64,000 nt of DNA from JBKPIY01 sp046730475. GTDB lineage: Bacteria > Actinomycetota > Thermoleophilia > Solirubrobacterales > 70-9. The position numbers and the translations under genes are program-made. Under the pieces are notes generated by a model that was given only the letters and a program-made list of their open reading frames with translations, ran no database searches and was not told where the DNA came from. How positions within the stretch are numbered: the first letter of the stretch is position 1; the number at the start of each line of letters is the position of its first letter. The DNA lies in contig JBKPIY010000005.1 in the NCBI GenBank assembly GCA_046730475.1, positions 1 through 64,000 on the forward strand, written 5' to 3'. Positions 24,603 through 32,953 of this stretch are shown here, one piece after another.

Positions 24603-25451
24603 CTAGCCCTCGACCGGCAGCCGGCCGGTGTCGTCGCACTCGTGGCGCAGGGAGTTGATCACCGCGCCGGAGAGCAGCGCAAGGCTGACCACGTAGAACC
24701 AGACGAGGGCGACGAGGACGAAGCCGATCGTGCCGCCGACCCGGTCGAGGCTGGAGATGTTGACGAGGTAGAAGGGGAAGGCGTAGTTGGCGATCCCGCT
24801 GACCACGGTGAAGAACAGGGCCCCGGGCCAGACCGAGCGCCAGGGCATGTGTCCCTTCGGGACCGCCCAGTAGATCGCAGCGACGATCGCGAAGGTGACG
24901 ATCGCCCCGCCGATCACGAACACCCCCGTCCGCGCCACCCCGAAGTCGGAGAGGCCGAACGGAAGGTTCTCGGCGCTCGAGAGGACGGCGCTCTCCACGG
25001 TCGGAACGGCCACGCTCGCGGCCAGCAGCAGCGTGAGGGCAGCGAGCATCACCAGCGAGAAGCGCTTCTGCGCCAGCCAGCCGCGGCATTCGACGCGGTA
25101 GATCCGGCAGAAGGCGGTGTCGACCCCGCCCCAGAAGGAGGCGCCGATCCAGATCCCGCTGATCACCGCCGCCACCCCGATCGTGGTGGAGCTCTCCCGC
25201 ACCCGATCGATCGCGTGCATGAGGGTGTCCTGCTCGACGTTCGGGAACAGCCGCTGTAGGTCGACGACCACGCTGTTCTCGATCTCGGAGCTGTTCACGA
25301 CCTTGCCGAAGATGAACAGCACCAGCAGGGCGAAGGGGAAGATCGAGAGGACCAGGTTGTAAGCCACCATCGCGGAGAGCCCGGTGACGTTCTCCTTGTA
25401 CGCCCTGTTCCAGAAGGCGCGGGCCCACGGCGAGTGCCAGGGGGGTGTCAT
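24603..25451 (-). CDS. YihY/BrkB-family membrane protein
   Basis: 282-residue integral membrane protein with six helices. Family hallmarks: AYKENVTGLSAMVAYNLVLS (about 16-35), SIFPFALLVLFIFGKVV, GVAAVISGIWIGASFWGGVD, FGVARTGVFVIGGAIVTFAIV, and GTIGFVLVALVWFYVVSLAL followed by LLSGAVINSLRHE. The function of the family (formerly called RNase BN) is not established. Start at ATG 25451; the open frame upstream is a shadow. It converges on glpX and diverges from sigA with a 425-base gap. Confidence 0.85.
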   Translation of the reverse strand: MTPPWHSPWARAFWNRAYKENVTGLSAMVAYNLVLSIFPFALLVLFIFGKVVNSSEIENSVVVDLQRLFPNVEQDTLMHAIDRVRESSTTIGVAAVISGIWIGASFWGGVDTAFCRIYRVECRGWLAQKRFSLVMLAALTLLLAASVAVPTVESAVLSSAENLPFGLSDFGVARTGVFVIGGAIVTFAIVAAIYWAVPKGHMPWRSVWPGALFFTVVSGIANYAFPFYLVNISSLDRVGGTIGFVLVALVWFYVVSLALLSGAVINSLRHECDDTGRLPVEG

Positions 25452-25612
25452 CAGCCGTTGACCGGTTCGGGTCGAGCGGCGAGGGTCACGTAACCGAGGG
25501 GCGGGGCGGTGTAGTTGGTGGGACCGGCTCAGGTTCTTCGAGGGGCCGGCGGAACTTTTCCGCGAGGCGCGTGCTTTTCCTCGAAGACGGGCGGCGGCGA
25601 GCGCCGAAACCC
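25452..25612. other. Non-coding stretch upstream of the sigA promoter
   Basis: No convincing gene on either strand. A promoter for the YihY gene must lie here but no clear -35/-10 pair was recognised. Confidence 0.4.
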
Positions 25613-25641
25613 TTGACTTCAAAAAATATAGCGGCTACGAT
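25613..25641 (+). promoter_or_regulatory. Housekeeping sigma promoter of sigA
   Basis: TTGACT (25613-25618), a 17-base AT-rich spacer and TACGAT (25636-25641) form the best sigma-70-type promoter in the window. Transcription should begin near 25648, about 230 bases before the sigA start. Confidence 0.8.
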
Positions 25642-25647
25642 GCGAAC

Positions 25648-25876
25648 AGACGTTTGACTCGTGATGGATATGGGGGGCCAACCCCCGCCAGAATCGAATC
25701 AGGTGCGGACTCGCGGACGCGGGTTCGCGCTTTTGTCGCCTTGAGGTGGTCAAGGTAAAGGTTTTTCGGACGCGCCCGAAGGACGAGCGAGCAGACTCAG
25801 AACTGGGTAGCCCGGATGTCGACGGGTATACCCGAAGGGCAGGACCGAACCCAACCAGGTAGAAACGGACTGACGG
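25648..25876 (+). promoter_or_regulatory. Long structured 5' leader of sigA
   Basis: About 229 untranslated bases. Small hairpins are possible at GGGGG-gccaa-CCCCC (about 25672-25686), TTCGG-acgcgc-CCGAA (about 25765-25780) and the 12-bp palindrome CGGGTATACCCG (25823-25834). An ATG at 25816 opens a frame overlapping sigA in another register. Where most genes here have leaders of a few bases, this length stands out. No known riboswitch or ribosomal leader was recognised. Confidence 0.45.
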
Positions 25877-26974
25877 ATGCTAGTTGCGGAGCTTCAGGAG
25901 CTCGAGGAAGTAAAGACGCTGATCACCAAGGGTCAGCAGCTCGGCGTGCTCACCTACGGCGACATCGCCACGGCGGTCTCGGAGGTGGAGCTCGACGAGT
26001 CCGACGTCGAGGACCTGTACGGGCACCTCGAGCGGAGTGGGATCGAGCTGGTCGAGGACCTCGACCCGGCTCAGAAGCAGGCCGAGGAGGCGGCCGAGAA
26101 GGGTCGCGGGCGAAAGCGGGCCAAGCAGGCGCTCGACCTGAAGCCCGACATGACCACCGATTCCCTGCAGCTGTTCCTCAAGGACATCGGCAAGGTGAGG
26201 CTGCTGACGGCGGCCGAGGAGGTCGAGCTCGCGAAGCGGATCGAGCGCGGCGACCTCGACGCGAAGCAGAAGATGGTGGAGTCGAACCTCCGGCTGGTCG
26301 TCTCGATCGCAAAGAACTACCGCAACCAGGGGCTGCCCTTCCTCGATTTGATCCAGGAGGGCACGCTCGGGCTGGTGCGGGCCGCGGAGAAGTTCGACTA
26401 CCGGAAGGGCTTCAAGTTCTCGACCTATGCGACCTGGTGGATCCGGCAGGCGATCGCGCGCGCCCTCGCCGACAAGGCGCGGACGATCCGGATCCCGGTG
26501 CACGTGGTCGAGAAGCTGAACAAGATCGGCCGGGCGGAGCGGAAGCTCGTCACCGAGCTAGGTCGCGAGCCGACCCCGGAGGAGATCGCCGAGGTCACCG
26601 GGATCGAGCCCGAGGAGGTCGACTCGATCAAGCGCTCGGCGCAGGCTCCGGTGTCGCTGGAGAAGCCGGTCGGCGACGAGGAGGAGTCTGAGTTCGGCCA
26701 GTTCATCGCCGATGAGCGCGCCGAGTCCCCCTTCGAGCGCGCCGCCGAGCTGCTCACCAAGGAGGCGCTGAAGGAGGCGCTCGAGAACCTCTCCTATCGC
26801 GAGCGCCGCGTGCTCGAGCTCCGCTACGGGCTCGGCGGCGAGCACCCCCGGACCCTGGACGAGGTCGGGCGCACCTTCAACGTCACCCGCGAGCGGATCC
26901 GCCAGATCGAGAACCAGTCGCTGAAGAAGCTCCAGAGCCTCGCTGAGGCCCAGAAGCTGCGCGAAGTCGCCTGA
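25877..26974 (+). CDS. sigA: Principal RNA polymerase sigma factor
   Basis: 365 residues. Region 1.1-like N-terminus ([25 protein letters not shown]), acidic and basic linker, region 1.2 ([25 protein letters not shown]), 2.1-2.4 ([45 protein letters not shown]), region 3, and 4.2 ([19 protein letters not shown]) with the family end [17 protein letters not shown]. All features of a group 1 sigma are present. The start ATG 25877 has only a weak ribosome site. Expression comes from the strong promoter at 25613 through the long leader. Confidence 0.95.
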   Translation: MLVAELQELEEVKTLITKGQQLGVLTYGDIATAVSEVELDESDVEDLYGHLERSGIELVEDLDPAQKQAEEAAEKGRGRKRAKQALDLKPDMTTDSLQLFLKDIGKVRLLTAAEEVELAKRIERGDLDAKQKMVESNLRLVVSIAKNYRNQGLPFLDLIQEGTLGLVRAAEKFDYRKGFKFSTYATWWIRQAIARALADKARTIRIPVHVVEKLNKIGRAERKLVTELGREPTPEEIAEVTGIEPEEVDSIKRSAQAPVSLEKPVGDEEESEFGQFIADERAESPFERAAELLTKEALKEALENLSYRERRVLELRYGLGGEHPRTLDEVGRTFNVTRERIRQIENQSLKKLQSLAEAQKLREVA

Positions 26975-26996
26975 GCGGCGATCGGGTTCGCCGTCG

Positions 26997-27737
26997 GTGG
27001 AGAAGGTCAGGCTCGCCTGGCGATTCCAGGGGTTTTCCGACGGGGCGCTCGGCGGCTACGCGGCCGGCGTCGTCGGCAGGCGCATCGACCTCGGCCCGGC
27101 CGAGGTCAACCTGCGCAGCCTGCCCCCGATGGAGCGGGAGCTCGAGCTGAGCGAGGATCACGGTTCCCTGGAGCTGCGCGACGGCGAGACGCTGGTCCTC
27201 GAAGCCCATCGGGCCCGGTTCGATCTGGAGATTCCCCCGCCGCCGGATCTCCGCCAGGCCGAGGCCGCCGCCGGGCACCTGATTCACGATGAGGGCACGC
27301 ATCTCTATCCCTCGTGCTTCACGTGCGGCCCCGACCGCGCCGAGGGCGACGGCCTGCGGTTGTTCATGAGCCGCGTGCCCGGGCGGGATCGCAGCCTTGC
27401 CTCCGCCTGGAACCCTCACCCCGGTCTGGCCGGCGAGGGGGAGGCGCTTTCGGGGGAGCTGCTGTGGGCGGCGCTCGACTGCCCGACGATCTGGGCCGCG
27501 TGGTCGACCGAGCGACCGGCGTCGTTCCCCGCAGACAGCTTCACTGTGCTTGCCCGTCAGCGGCTCGACCCGCTGGCGCCGGTCCCGGTCGGCGAGACGG
27601 CGATCGTCTCCGCCTGGCCGATCGAGCGCGATCGACGCAAGCATCGCTGCGGCGCCGCCATTCACGACGTCCGCGGCAACCTGCTGGGCCGCTGCGAATC
27701 GTTGCTGGTCGAGGTCCCCAGGCGCCAGGGCAACTAG
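26997..27737 (+). CDS. Thioesterase-like (double hotdog) protein of unknown function
   Basis: 246 residues starting at GTG 26997, 22 bases after sigA. Residues about 85-110 hold HLYPSCFTCGPDRAEGDGLRLF, with a CxxC pair and GDGLR motif shared with a poorly described hotdog-fold thioesterase-like family; GELLWAALDCPTIWAAW and the C-terminal CGAAIHDVRGNLLGRCESLLVEV are compatible with the second hotdog repeat. No catalytic residues can be named with confidence. Probably co-transcribed with sigA. The gene ends just before the first pilus promoter. Confidence 0.5.
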   Translation: MEKVRLAWRFQGFSDGALGGYAAGVVGRRIDLGPAEVNLRSLPPMERELELSEDHGSLELRDGETLVLEAHRARFDLEIPPPPDLRQAEAAAGHLIHDEGTHLYPSCFTCGPDRAEGDGLRLFMSRVPGRDRSLASAWNPHPGLAGEGEALSGELLWAALDCPTIWAAWSTERPASFPADSFTVLARQRLDPLAPVPVGETAIVSAWPIERDRRKHRCGAAIHDVRGNLLGRCESLLVEVPRRQGN

Positions 27738-27753
27738 CTCCGGCAAGTGGCGC

Positions 27754-27781
27754 TAAAGGCCGTGGGCCGTGCGCCCGATAG
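27754..27781 (+). promoter_or_regulatory. Sigma-28/WhiG-type promoter before pilT1
   Basis: TAAA (27754-27757), 16 bases, then CCCGATAG (27774-27781), close to the consensus TAAA-N15/16-GCCGATAA. The -10 element ends eight bases before the pilT1 ATG, so the transcript would be leaderless or nearly so. Confidence 0.7.
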
Positions 27782-27789
27782 GGCATGTG

Positions 27790-28953
27790 ATGGCGTTCGA
27801 TATCGACGCGGCGCTCCGGTACGTAGTGGAGCGGGAGGGCTCGGACCTCCATATCAAGGCGGACTCGCCCCCGGTGGCGCGCGTCCACGGTGAGCTCTTT
27901 GCGATCCCGGGCTCCGGGCCCCTGAGCGCGGAGGAGACCGAGAAGGCGTTCCACTCGATCGTGGACGGGGCGCGCCTGGCCGAGTTCGAGGAGGGCGGCG
28001 AGGTGGACTTCGCCTACGAGCTGCCCGACGTCTCCCGGTTCCGGGTCAGCGCCTTCAGGCAGCGCGGGGTGGTCTCGATCGCCCTGCGGATGATCCCCTT
28101 CTACGTGCGCACGATCGACGACCTCGGGCTGCCCGAGGTGGTGCGAACGCTCGCCGAGGAGCCCCGCGGGATCATCCTGCTCACCGGCACCACCGGCTCG
28201 GGCAAGTCGACCACCCTGGCGGCGATGATCGACCACATCAACTCGACCCGGGCCAGGCACGTGGTCACGATCGAGGACCCGATCGAGTACCTGCACCAGG
28301 ACAAGCTCTCAGTCATCAACCAGCGCGAGGTGGGCTTCGACACCCGGAGCTTCAGCAAGGCGATGCGCAGGGTGCTCCGCCAGGATCCCGACGTGATCCT
28401 GATCGGGGAGATGCGCGACGAGGAGACGGTCCGGACGGCGCTGTCGGCCGCCGAGACCGGGCACCTGGTGATGTCGACGCTCCACACCCTGGACGCGACC
28501 GAGACGATCAACCGGATCATCGACTTCTTCCCGCCGCATCTCCAGCAGCAGGGGCGGGTGATGCTCGCCTCGACCCTGAGGGGGGCGATCTCCCAGCGGC
28601 TGGTGCCGCGCTCGGACCGCGAGGGGCGGATCGCGGTCTCGGAGGTGATGGTGGTCACCGGCCGGATCCAGGACCTGATCCTGAACCCGGACGAGACGGG
28701 CAGGATCTCGGAGGTGATCTCCCAGGGTGACTTCTACGGCATGCAGACCTTCGACCAGGCCCTGCTCGGCTACGTCACCGATGGCCAGATCTCCGAGGAG
28801 GTGGCGATGCAGACCGCCAGCAGCCCACACGACTTCAAGTTGATGCTGGCCGCCGAGGGCCGCCGCGCCAGCGGGGTGGAGCAGCTGATCGACGACGGCG
28901 GAAACGGCGCCCCCACCGTGGACCAACGTTCGGGGTTCGGCGCCTCCTCCTAA
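27790..28953 (+). CDS. pilT: Type IV pilus retraction ATPase, PilT family (first copy)
   Basis: 387-residue hexameric ATPase that powers pilus depolymerisation at the inner face of the membrane. MAFDIDAALRYVVEREGSDLHIKADSPP is the PAS-like N-terminal domain; Walker A is GTTGSGKSTT, the Asp box VTIEDPIEYLHQDK, Walker B VILIGEMRDEETV and the His box MSTLHTLDATETINRII. The C-terminus has a 35-residue extension beyond the helical bundle (HDFKLMLAAEGRRASGVEQL). Start ATG 27790 fits the WhiG-type promoter; the frame is open earlier to 27769. A second PilT lies at 34163-35257; which one is PilT proper and which is PilU-like is undecided. Confidence 0.92.
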   Translation: MAFDIDAALRYVVEREGSDLHIKADSPPVARVHGELFAIPGSGPLSAEETEKAFHSIVDGARLAEFEEGGEVDFAYELPDVSRFRVSAFRQRGVVSIALRMIPFYVRTIDDLGLPEVVRTLAEEPRGIILLTGTTGSGKSTTLAAMIDHINSTRARHVVTIEDPIEYLHQDKLSVINQREVGFDTRSFSKAMRRVLRQDPDVILIGEMRDEETVRTALSAAETGHLVMSTLHTLDATETINRIIDFFPPHLQQQGRVMLASTLRGAISQRLVPRSDREGRIAVSEVMVVTGRIQDLILNPDETGRISEVISQGDFYGMQTFDQALLGYVTDGQISEEVAMQTASSPHDFKLMLAAEGRRASGVEQLIDDGGNGAPTVDQRSGFGASS

Positions 28954-28978
28954 GCGGGGCCAGGCAGGGGACCGATGG
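28951..28978 (+). promoter_or_regulatory. Weak sigma-28/WhiG-type promoter candidate
   Basis: TAAG (28951-28954, overlapping the pilT1 stop), 16 bases, ACCGATGG (28971-28978). The -35 and first -10 base deviate, so this is only a possible fourth member of the set. Its -10 lies in the tandem repeat at 28956-28997. Confidence 0.3.
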
Positions 28979-28997
28979 GGCCGGGCAGGGGACCGAT
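28956..28997 (+). repeat. Two tandem 21-bp units
   Basis: Two head-to-tail copies of a 21-bp unit (28956-28976 and 28977-28997), differing at one position (A/G at unit position 7), each ending GGGGACCGAT. They fill most of the gap between pilT1 and the next gene. Confidence 0.85.
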
Positions 28998-29018
28998 CAG
29001 AGGCCGGAGGGCCACGCG

Positions 29019-30359
29019 ATGACCAACCTGATGAATTCCTTCCGCCAGGGGCTCCGGTCCGAGCGCGGGATCACGATACCGATGGCGCTGATGGTGATCA
29101 TCATCGGGCTCGGCCTCGCCGGCGCCGCAGTGATGGCCACGGTCGCCTCCCAGCGCGGGTCGGTCGGCGACGAGGACCGGAAGACGGCGATCGGCGCCGC
29201 TGACGCGGGCATAAGCCAGGCCCTCTACCGGGAGAACAGGATCCCCACCACCAGCGGCCTCAGGTGTCTGGTGCAGGGCGGCAGCGGCCTGGTGGCCGGA
29301 GCGCCGTTGTCCGACGGCTGGTGCCCGGAGCGGGACGGCGCCGTCGGGGACGCCAGCTTCGTCTACCGGGTCCAGCCGTGGGAGGTGGTGACGGTGAACC
29401 AGCGGGAGATGCGCCGGGTTAGGGTCGTATCGATCGGGACCTCGGACGATGTCTCGCGCCGGGTGGCGGTGACGGCGCTCGCTCCCACCGGGGACAACCT
29501 GCTGGGCAACGACGGCGCGATCGGCATCGACTCGGTGCACATCTCGGGCGTGTCCGTGGTCAACGCCTCGACCGGCAGCAACGGGACCGTGACCCTGGAG
29601 AACAACGGCACCCTGTGCGGTAACGCCAGGCACGGGCCGGCCGGAAACTTCGCGATCGACAACAACGGCGTCCAGTGCCCGGGCTACGGCCAGAGCACCG
29701 CCCTGACCGATCTGCCGCCGCCCGACCTCACCGAGGCCAAGGCCAACGACGCCACCTGGAAGTTCTTCAGCGTGAATACGAAGACGGGGAACGCCACCTG
29801 GAATGCCTCCACTCGTACCCTGGAGCTTCAGGGCGGGGCCGTCGTCAACATGACCAGCGGCGATTACGTCCTCTGCCGCCTGAAGATGACCGGCGGCAGC
29901 CAGCTGATCGTGCCGGCGGGCGAGAAGGTGCGAATTTGGTTCGACAAGCCCGAGAACTGCGGCTGGACCACGCAGGACAGCCCCGTCGAGCAGATCAAGG
30001 TCGACGGCACCTCGAGCATCATCAGCAGCGGCTATGACCCGCTGGACGGCTCGACCTTGATGAACATGTACGTGGCGGGGTCGGACGTGGGAATCGACAC
30101 CCAGGCCAACTTCGGCGGCAACGGAAGCGCGCTCTACCAGGTGTTTCTCTACGCGCCGCGCACCGACGTCACGATCACCGGCAACGTCACCTACCAGGGA
30201 CCGGTGGCGGGGAAGACCCTGCTCACCGACGGAAACGCGACCCTGACCTCGGACCCGGCGATCATCCTTCCCCACATCGACATCGTCGTCCTCTACCGGC
30301 CAGACCGCTACGTCGAGTGCACGGGAGCGACCGGATCTCCGCCCGACGCGAACTGCTGA
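29019..30359 (+). CDS. PilX-type / DUF7305-like exported pilus-associated protein
   Basis: 446 residues. The N-terminus RSERGITIPMALMVIIIGLGLAG has a short basic leader and a hydrophobic helix like PilX/TadE-type pilus assembly proteins, though the canonical prepilin G-F-T-L-x-E is replaced by G-I-T-I-P. Residues about 45-150 follow the PilX pattern (SVGDEDRKTAIGAADAGISQ). The C-terminal 280 residues are rich in Asn, Gly and Thr with repeated short beta strands (VTLENNGTLCGNARHGPAGN, DVTITGNVTYQGPVAG), probably a beta-helix surface domain of the kind called DUF7305, with four or more cysteines. A role as minor or tip component is inferred. GGAGGG precedes the start. Confidence 0.7.
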   Translation: MTNLMNSFRQGLRSERGITIPMALMVIIIGLGLAGAAVMATVASQRGSVGDEDRKTAIGAADAGISQALYRENRIPTTSGLRCLVQGGSGLVAGAPLSDGWCPERDGAVGDASFVYRVQPWEVVTVNQREMRRVRVVSIGTSDDVSRRVAVTALAPTGDNLLGNDGAIGIDSVHISGVSVVNASTGSNGTVTLENNGTLCGNARHGPAGNFAIDNNGVQCPGYGQSTALTDLPPPDLTEAKANDATWKFFSVNTKTGNATWNASTRTLELQGGAVVNMTSGDYVLCRLKMTGGSQLIVPAGEKVRIWFDKPENCGWTTQDSPVEQIKVDGTSSIISSGYDPLDGSTLMNMYVAGSDVGIDTQANFGGNGSALYQVFLYAPRTDVTITGNVTYQGPVAGKTLLTDGNATLTSDPAIILPHIDIVVLYRPDRYVECTGATGSPPDANC

Positions 30360-30441
30360 TCGGGGCGGGATCCCCGGTTTCAGGTAATTGACCACCGCGC
30401 GCTCAAGCTTGAGGACGATAGCGCCGAGCTAGAAGGTAGAG

Positions 30442-31047
30442 ATGCGAAAGGCACTGAACGAGAACCCCACTGTCCAGATCGTTGTCATCGGCATGATGCT
30501 GGTGCTCGGCCTCGTGGTGGCGACCGGGGCGCTCACGGGCAGCGGCGGAAGCACGTCCAAGCCTGCGAGCGGAGCGGCCGCGACCGGATCCGGCGCCGCC
30601 GGCTCTACCTACGCTCCCTCGACGGCGTCCAGCGCCGTCCCGACGAGCTCCAGCGTCGCGGGCGTTCGGGTGCCGACCGACCTGCTTCCCCCGACCCGGG
30701 CCGACCTGGTGGCCGCGTACGAGCGCGGCGACGCGATCGTGCTGCTGGTCGTCAGAGGGGGCGGGATCGAGGACGCGATGGTGCGCTCCGCCGTGCGTCG
30801 ACTCGAGGGCGAGCGCGGGGTCGCGGTGTACGTCACCCGCGCCGAGCACATCGCCCGATACGCCTCCATCACCGAGGGCGTCAACGTCAACCGGGTGCCT
30901 GCGCTGGTCGTGGTGAAGTCGCGGCGCCTGAGCGGCGGGGAGCCGAAGGCAACGGTCCAGTACGGGTTCCGCAGCGCCCAAAGCGTCGTCCAGGCTGTTC
31001 ACGACGCCCTGCACCGGGGCGGCACCGCCACCTACTACCCCCGCTAG
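30442..31047 (+). CDS. Membrane-anchored thioredoxin-like protein without CxxC
   Basis: 201 residues: short N-terminus, one helix (IVVIGMMLVLGLVVATGAL, about 13-31), a Ser/Thr/Ala/Gly-rich linker to about residue 75, then a domain of about 120 residues with alternating strands and helices ending VNVNRVPALVVVKSRRL, which looks like the cis-proline segment of thioredoxin folds. No cysteine pair is present, so it cannot be a redox enzyme. The topology (anchor plus linker plus extracytoplasmic domain) and the place directly before pilB suggest a structural or assembly role in the pilus. The fold call is tentative. Confidence 0.55.
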   Translation: MRKALNENPTVQIVVIGMMLVLGLVVATGALTGSGGSTSKPASGAAATGSGAAGSTYAPSTASSAVPTSSSVAGVRVPTDLLPPTRADLVAAYERGDAIVLLVVRGGGIEDAMVRSAVRRLEGERGVAVYVTRAEHIARYASITEGVNVNRVPALVVVKSRRLSGGEPKATVQYGFRSAQSVVQAVHDALHRGGTATYYPR

Positions 31048-31050
31048 CCG

Positions 31051-32883
31051 GTGGCCCGGCCCCCTGGCCCTCGGGCCCTTCCGTTGCCCGAAGAGGGTCA
31101 GCCTGCGCAAGTGGCTCAGCCTGCGCAAGGGGCTCAGCCTGCGCAGTCGCACCCGGAGGTACCCGGTCTCTATCCCGCGAGCAGGCGGAGCTATTCCGGC
31201 CGGCTCCTGACCGACGTGATCCGGGACATGGGGCTGGCCAGCCCCGAGCGGATCGACAGCGCGATCGCGGACGCCCGCAGCGCCGGCGTTCCTCCCGAGC
31301 AGCTGCTGGTCGAGCAGTCCGTCGTTGGCAGCGAGCAGCTGGCGCGGGCAATGGCGGAGCGCTACGGGCTCGACTTCGTCGACCTCGCCGAGTTCGAGGT
31401 CGACATGACGGCCGCCAACCTGCTCTCGGTCGGCTCAGCGCGCCGCTACCAGGCGGTGCCGGTCGGCTTCCTCGAAGGGGAGGCGTTGCTGCTGGCGATG
31501 GCCGACCCGGTCAACGTGCTCGCGATCGACGACATCCAGATGATGACCGGGCTGAGATGCCGCCCCGCGGTCGCGCTCCTGGAGGACATCGAGGCCGTGA
31601 TCGGGCGCCTCAACAGCCTCCAGAGCGCCGTCTCCGAGGCGATCGAGGGCAGCGACCGCGATGGGGCGCCGGGGGCGGCGGTGAGCGAGCCATCTGCGTC
31701 GGACGTCACCGACCTCCGGGCTTCCGCCGAGGACGCCCCGGTGATCCGGCTGGTCAACAGCATCCTCGGGCAGGCCGTCACGGAGGGGGCCTCGGACGTC
31801 CACCTCGAGCCCGGCGACGGGGAGATGAGAGTCCGGTTCCGGGTCGACGGCGTCCTCTATGAGGCGGCCCACGTTCCGAAGCGGATGGTGGCGGGCGCGA
31901 TCTCGAGGGTGAAGATCATGAGCAACCTGGACATCGCCGAGAAGCGCGTGCCCCAGGGGGGGCGTACCGCCGTCATCATCGACGAGCATCGGGTCGACCT
32001 GAGGGTGACCACCCTGCCCACCCAGGGCGGCGAAGGGGCTTCGATCAGGATCCTCGACGAGGCGCAGACGTTGCGCTCGCTGGACGATCTGGGGATGGAG
32101 GGAGACGCGCGGAAGCGCTTCGAGGCGGCCGTGGGGAACCCCTACGGCGCCGTCCTGGTCACCGGGCCGACCGGCTCGGGCAAGTCGACGACCCTGTACG
32201 CCGCCCTCCAGCTCGTCAACCACGAGAGCAGGAACATCATCACGATCGAGGATCCTGTCGAGTACCGGCTGGAAGGGGTCAACCAGATCAACATCCGGCC
32301 CAAGGCCGGCCTAACCTTCGCCAGCGGCCTGCGCTCGGTGCTGCGAGCGGACCCCGACGTGATCATGGTCGGCGAGGTGCGCGACGGAGAGACGGCCCGG
32401 ATCGCAACCGAGGCGGCGCTGACCGGCCACATGGTGCTGACCACGCTGCACACCAACGATGCCCCCGGAGCGGTGGCGCGGCTGACCGAGATGGGAATCG
32501 AGCCGTTCCTGACCGCCTCCGCGGTCGACGCCGTCGTCGCCCAGCGGCTCGCCCGCCGGCTGTGCACGCACTGCAAGCGGCCGACCGTGATCGCCAAAGC
32601 CGTGCTCGAGGAGCAGGGGATCCCCGCCGAGGCCGACTTCGAGACATACGAGCCCGTCGGCTGCAGTCGCTGCAGTCGCCACGGCTATGTCGGGAGGGTC
32701 GGCCTGTTCTCGGTGATGCTGATGAGCACCGAGATCAAGGAGCTCACCGTGCGGCGCGAGTCGGAGGCCGAGATCATGCGCGTGGCCCGCGCGGAGGGCA
32801 TGCCGACCGTGCGCGAGGACGGGCTCGCGAAGGCGCGGGCCGGCCTCACGAGCCTCGAGGAGGTGCTCCGTGTCACCCGCTGA
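31051..32883 (+). CDS. pilB: Type IV pilus assembly ATPase PilB
   Basis: 610-residue GspE/PilB ATPase that drives pilin polymerisation. N-terminal Gln/Pro/Ala repeat (about 16-33), then a MshEN-like domain (LLTDVIRDMGLASPERIDSAI, residues about 52-180), which in some relatives binds c-di-GMP, then the ATPase core with Walker A GPTGSGKSTT, Asp box TIEDPVEYRLEGVNQ, Walker B VIMVGEVRDGETA, His box TTLHTNDAPGAVARL, and a zinc-binding tetracysteine (CTHC...CSRC) near 508-545. A single MshEN copy is inferred; whether its nucleotide-binding residues are intact needs an alignment. GTG start 31051, three bases after the previous stop, so coupled. Confidence 0.93.
   Translation: MARPPGPRALPLPEEGQPAQVAQPAQGAQPAQSHPEVPGLYPASRRSYSGRLLTDVIRDMGLASPERIDSAIADARSAGVPPEQLLVEQSVVGSEQLARAMAERYGLDFVDLAEFEVDMTAANLLSVGSARRYQAVPVGFLEGEALLLAMADPVNVLAIDDIQMMTGLRCRPAVALLEDIEAVIGRLNSLQSAVSEAIEGSDRDGAPGAAVSEPSASDVTDLRASAEDAPVIRLVNSILGQAVTEGASDVHLEPGDGEMRVRFRVDGVLYEAAHVPKRMVAGAISRVKIMSNLDIAEKRVPQGGRTAVIIDEHRVDLRVTTLPTQGGEGASIRILDEAQTLRSLDDLGMEGDARKRFEAAVGNPYGAVLVTGPTGSGKSTTLYAALQLVNHESRNIITIEDPVEYRLEGVNQINIRPKAGLTFASGLRSVLRADPDVIMVGEVRDGETARIATEAALTGHMVLTTLHTNDAPGAVARLTEMGIEPFLTASAVDAVVAQRLARRLCTHCKRPTVIAKAVLEEQGIPAEADFETYEPVGCSRCSRHGYVGRVGLFSVMLMSTEIKELTVRRESEAEIMRVARAEGMPTVREDGLAKARAGLTSLEEVLRVTR
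31097..31146 (+). repeat. 18-bp in-frame tandem repeat in pilB
   Basis: 2.8 copies of an 18-bp unit (core CTCAGCCTGCGCAAG), encoding repeated Ala-Gln-Pro-Ala-Gln-x hexapeptides. Copy number could vary by slippage without shifting the frame. Confidence 0.8.
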
Positions 32884-32953
32884 TCGCGGTCCGGACGGCT
32901 CGATCGAGATTCGGACTCAAGGATTTTGCCCTGGCGCCGATGGACGCTGCGAG

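Noticed and set aside
25755..25782. TAAA-N15-CCCGAAGG in the sigA leader as another WhiG-type promoter
   Set aside because: The essential GAT of the -10 is GAA, and the bases are explained by a small TTCGG/CCGAA hairpin.
25816..26691. ATG 25816 opening a 291-codon frame over sigA
   Set aside because: Beyond the leader the frame is the out-of-register shadow of sigA; only its first codons could matter as an upstream ORF.
30385..30421. GACGATAG before the thioredoxin-like gene as a WhiG-type -10
   Set aside because: No TAAA-like -35 lies 14-16 bases upstream.
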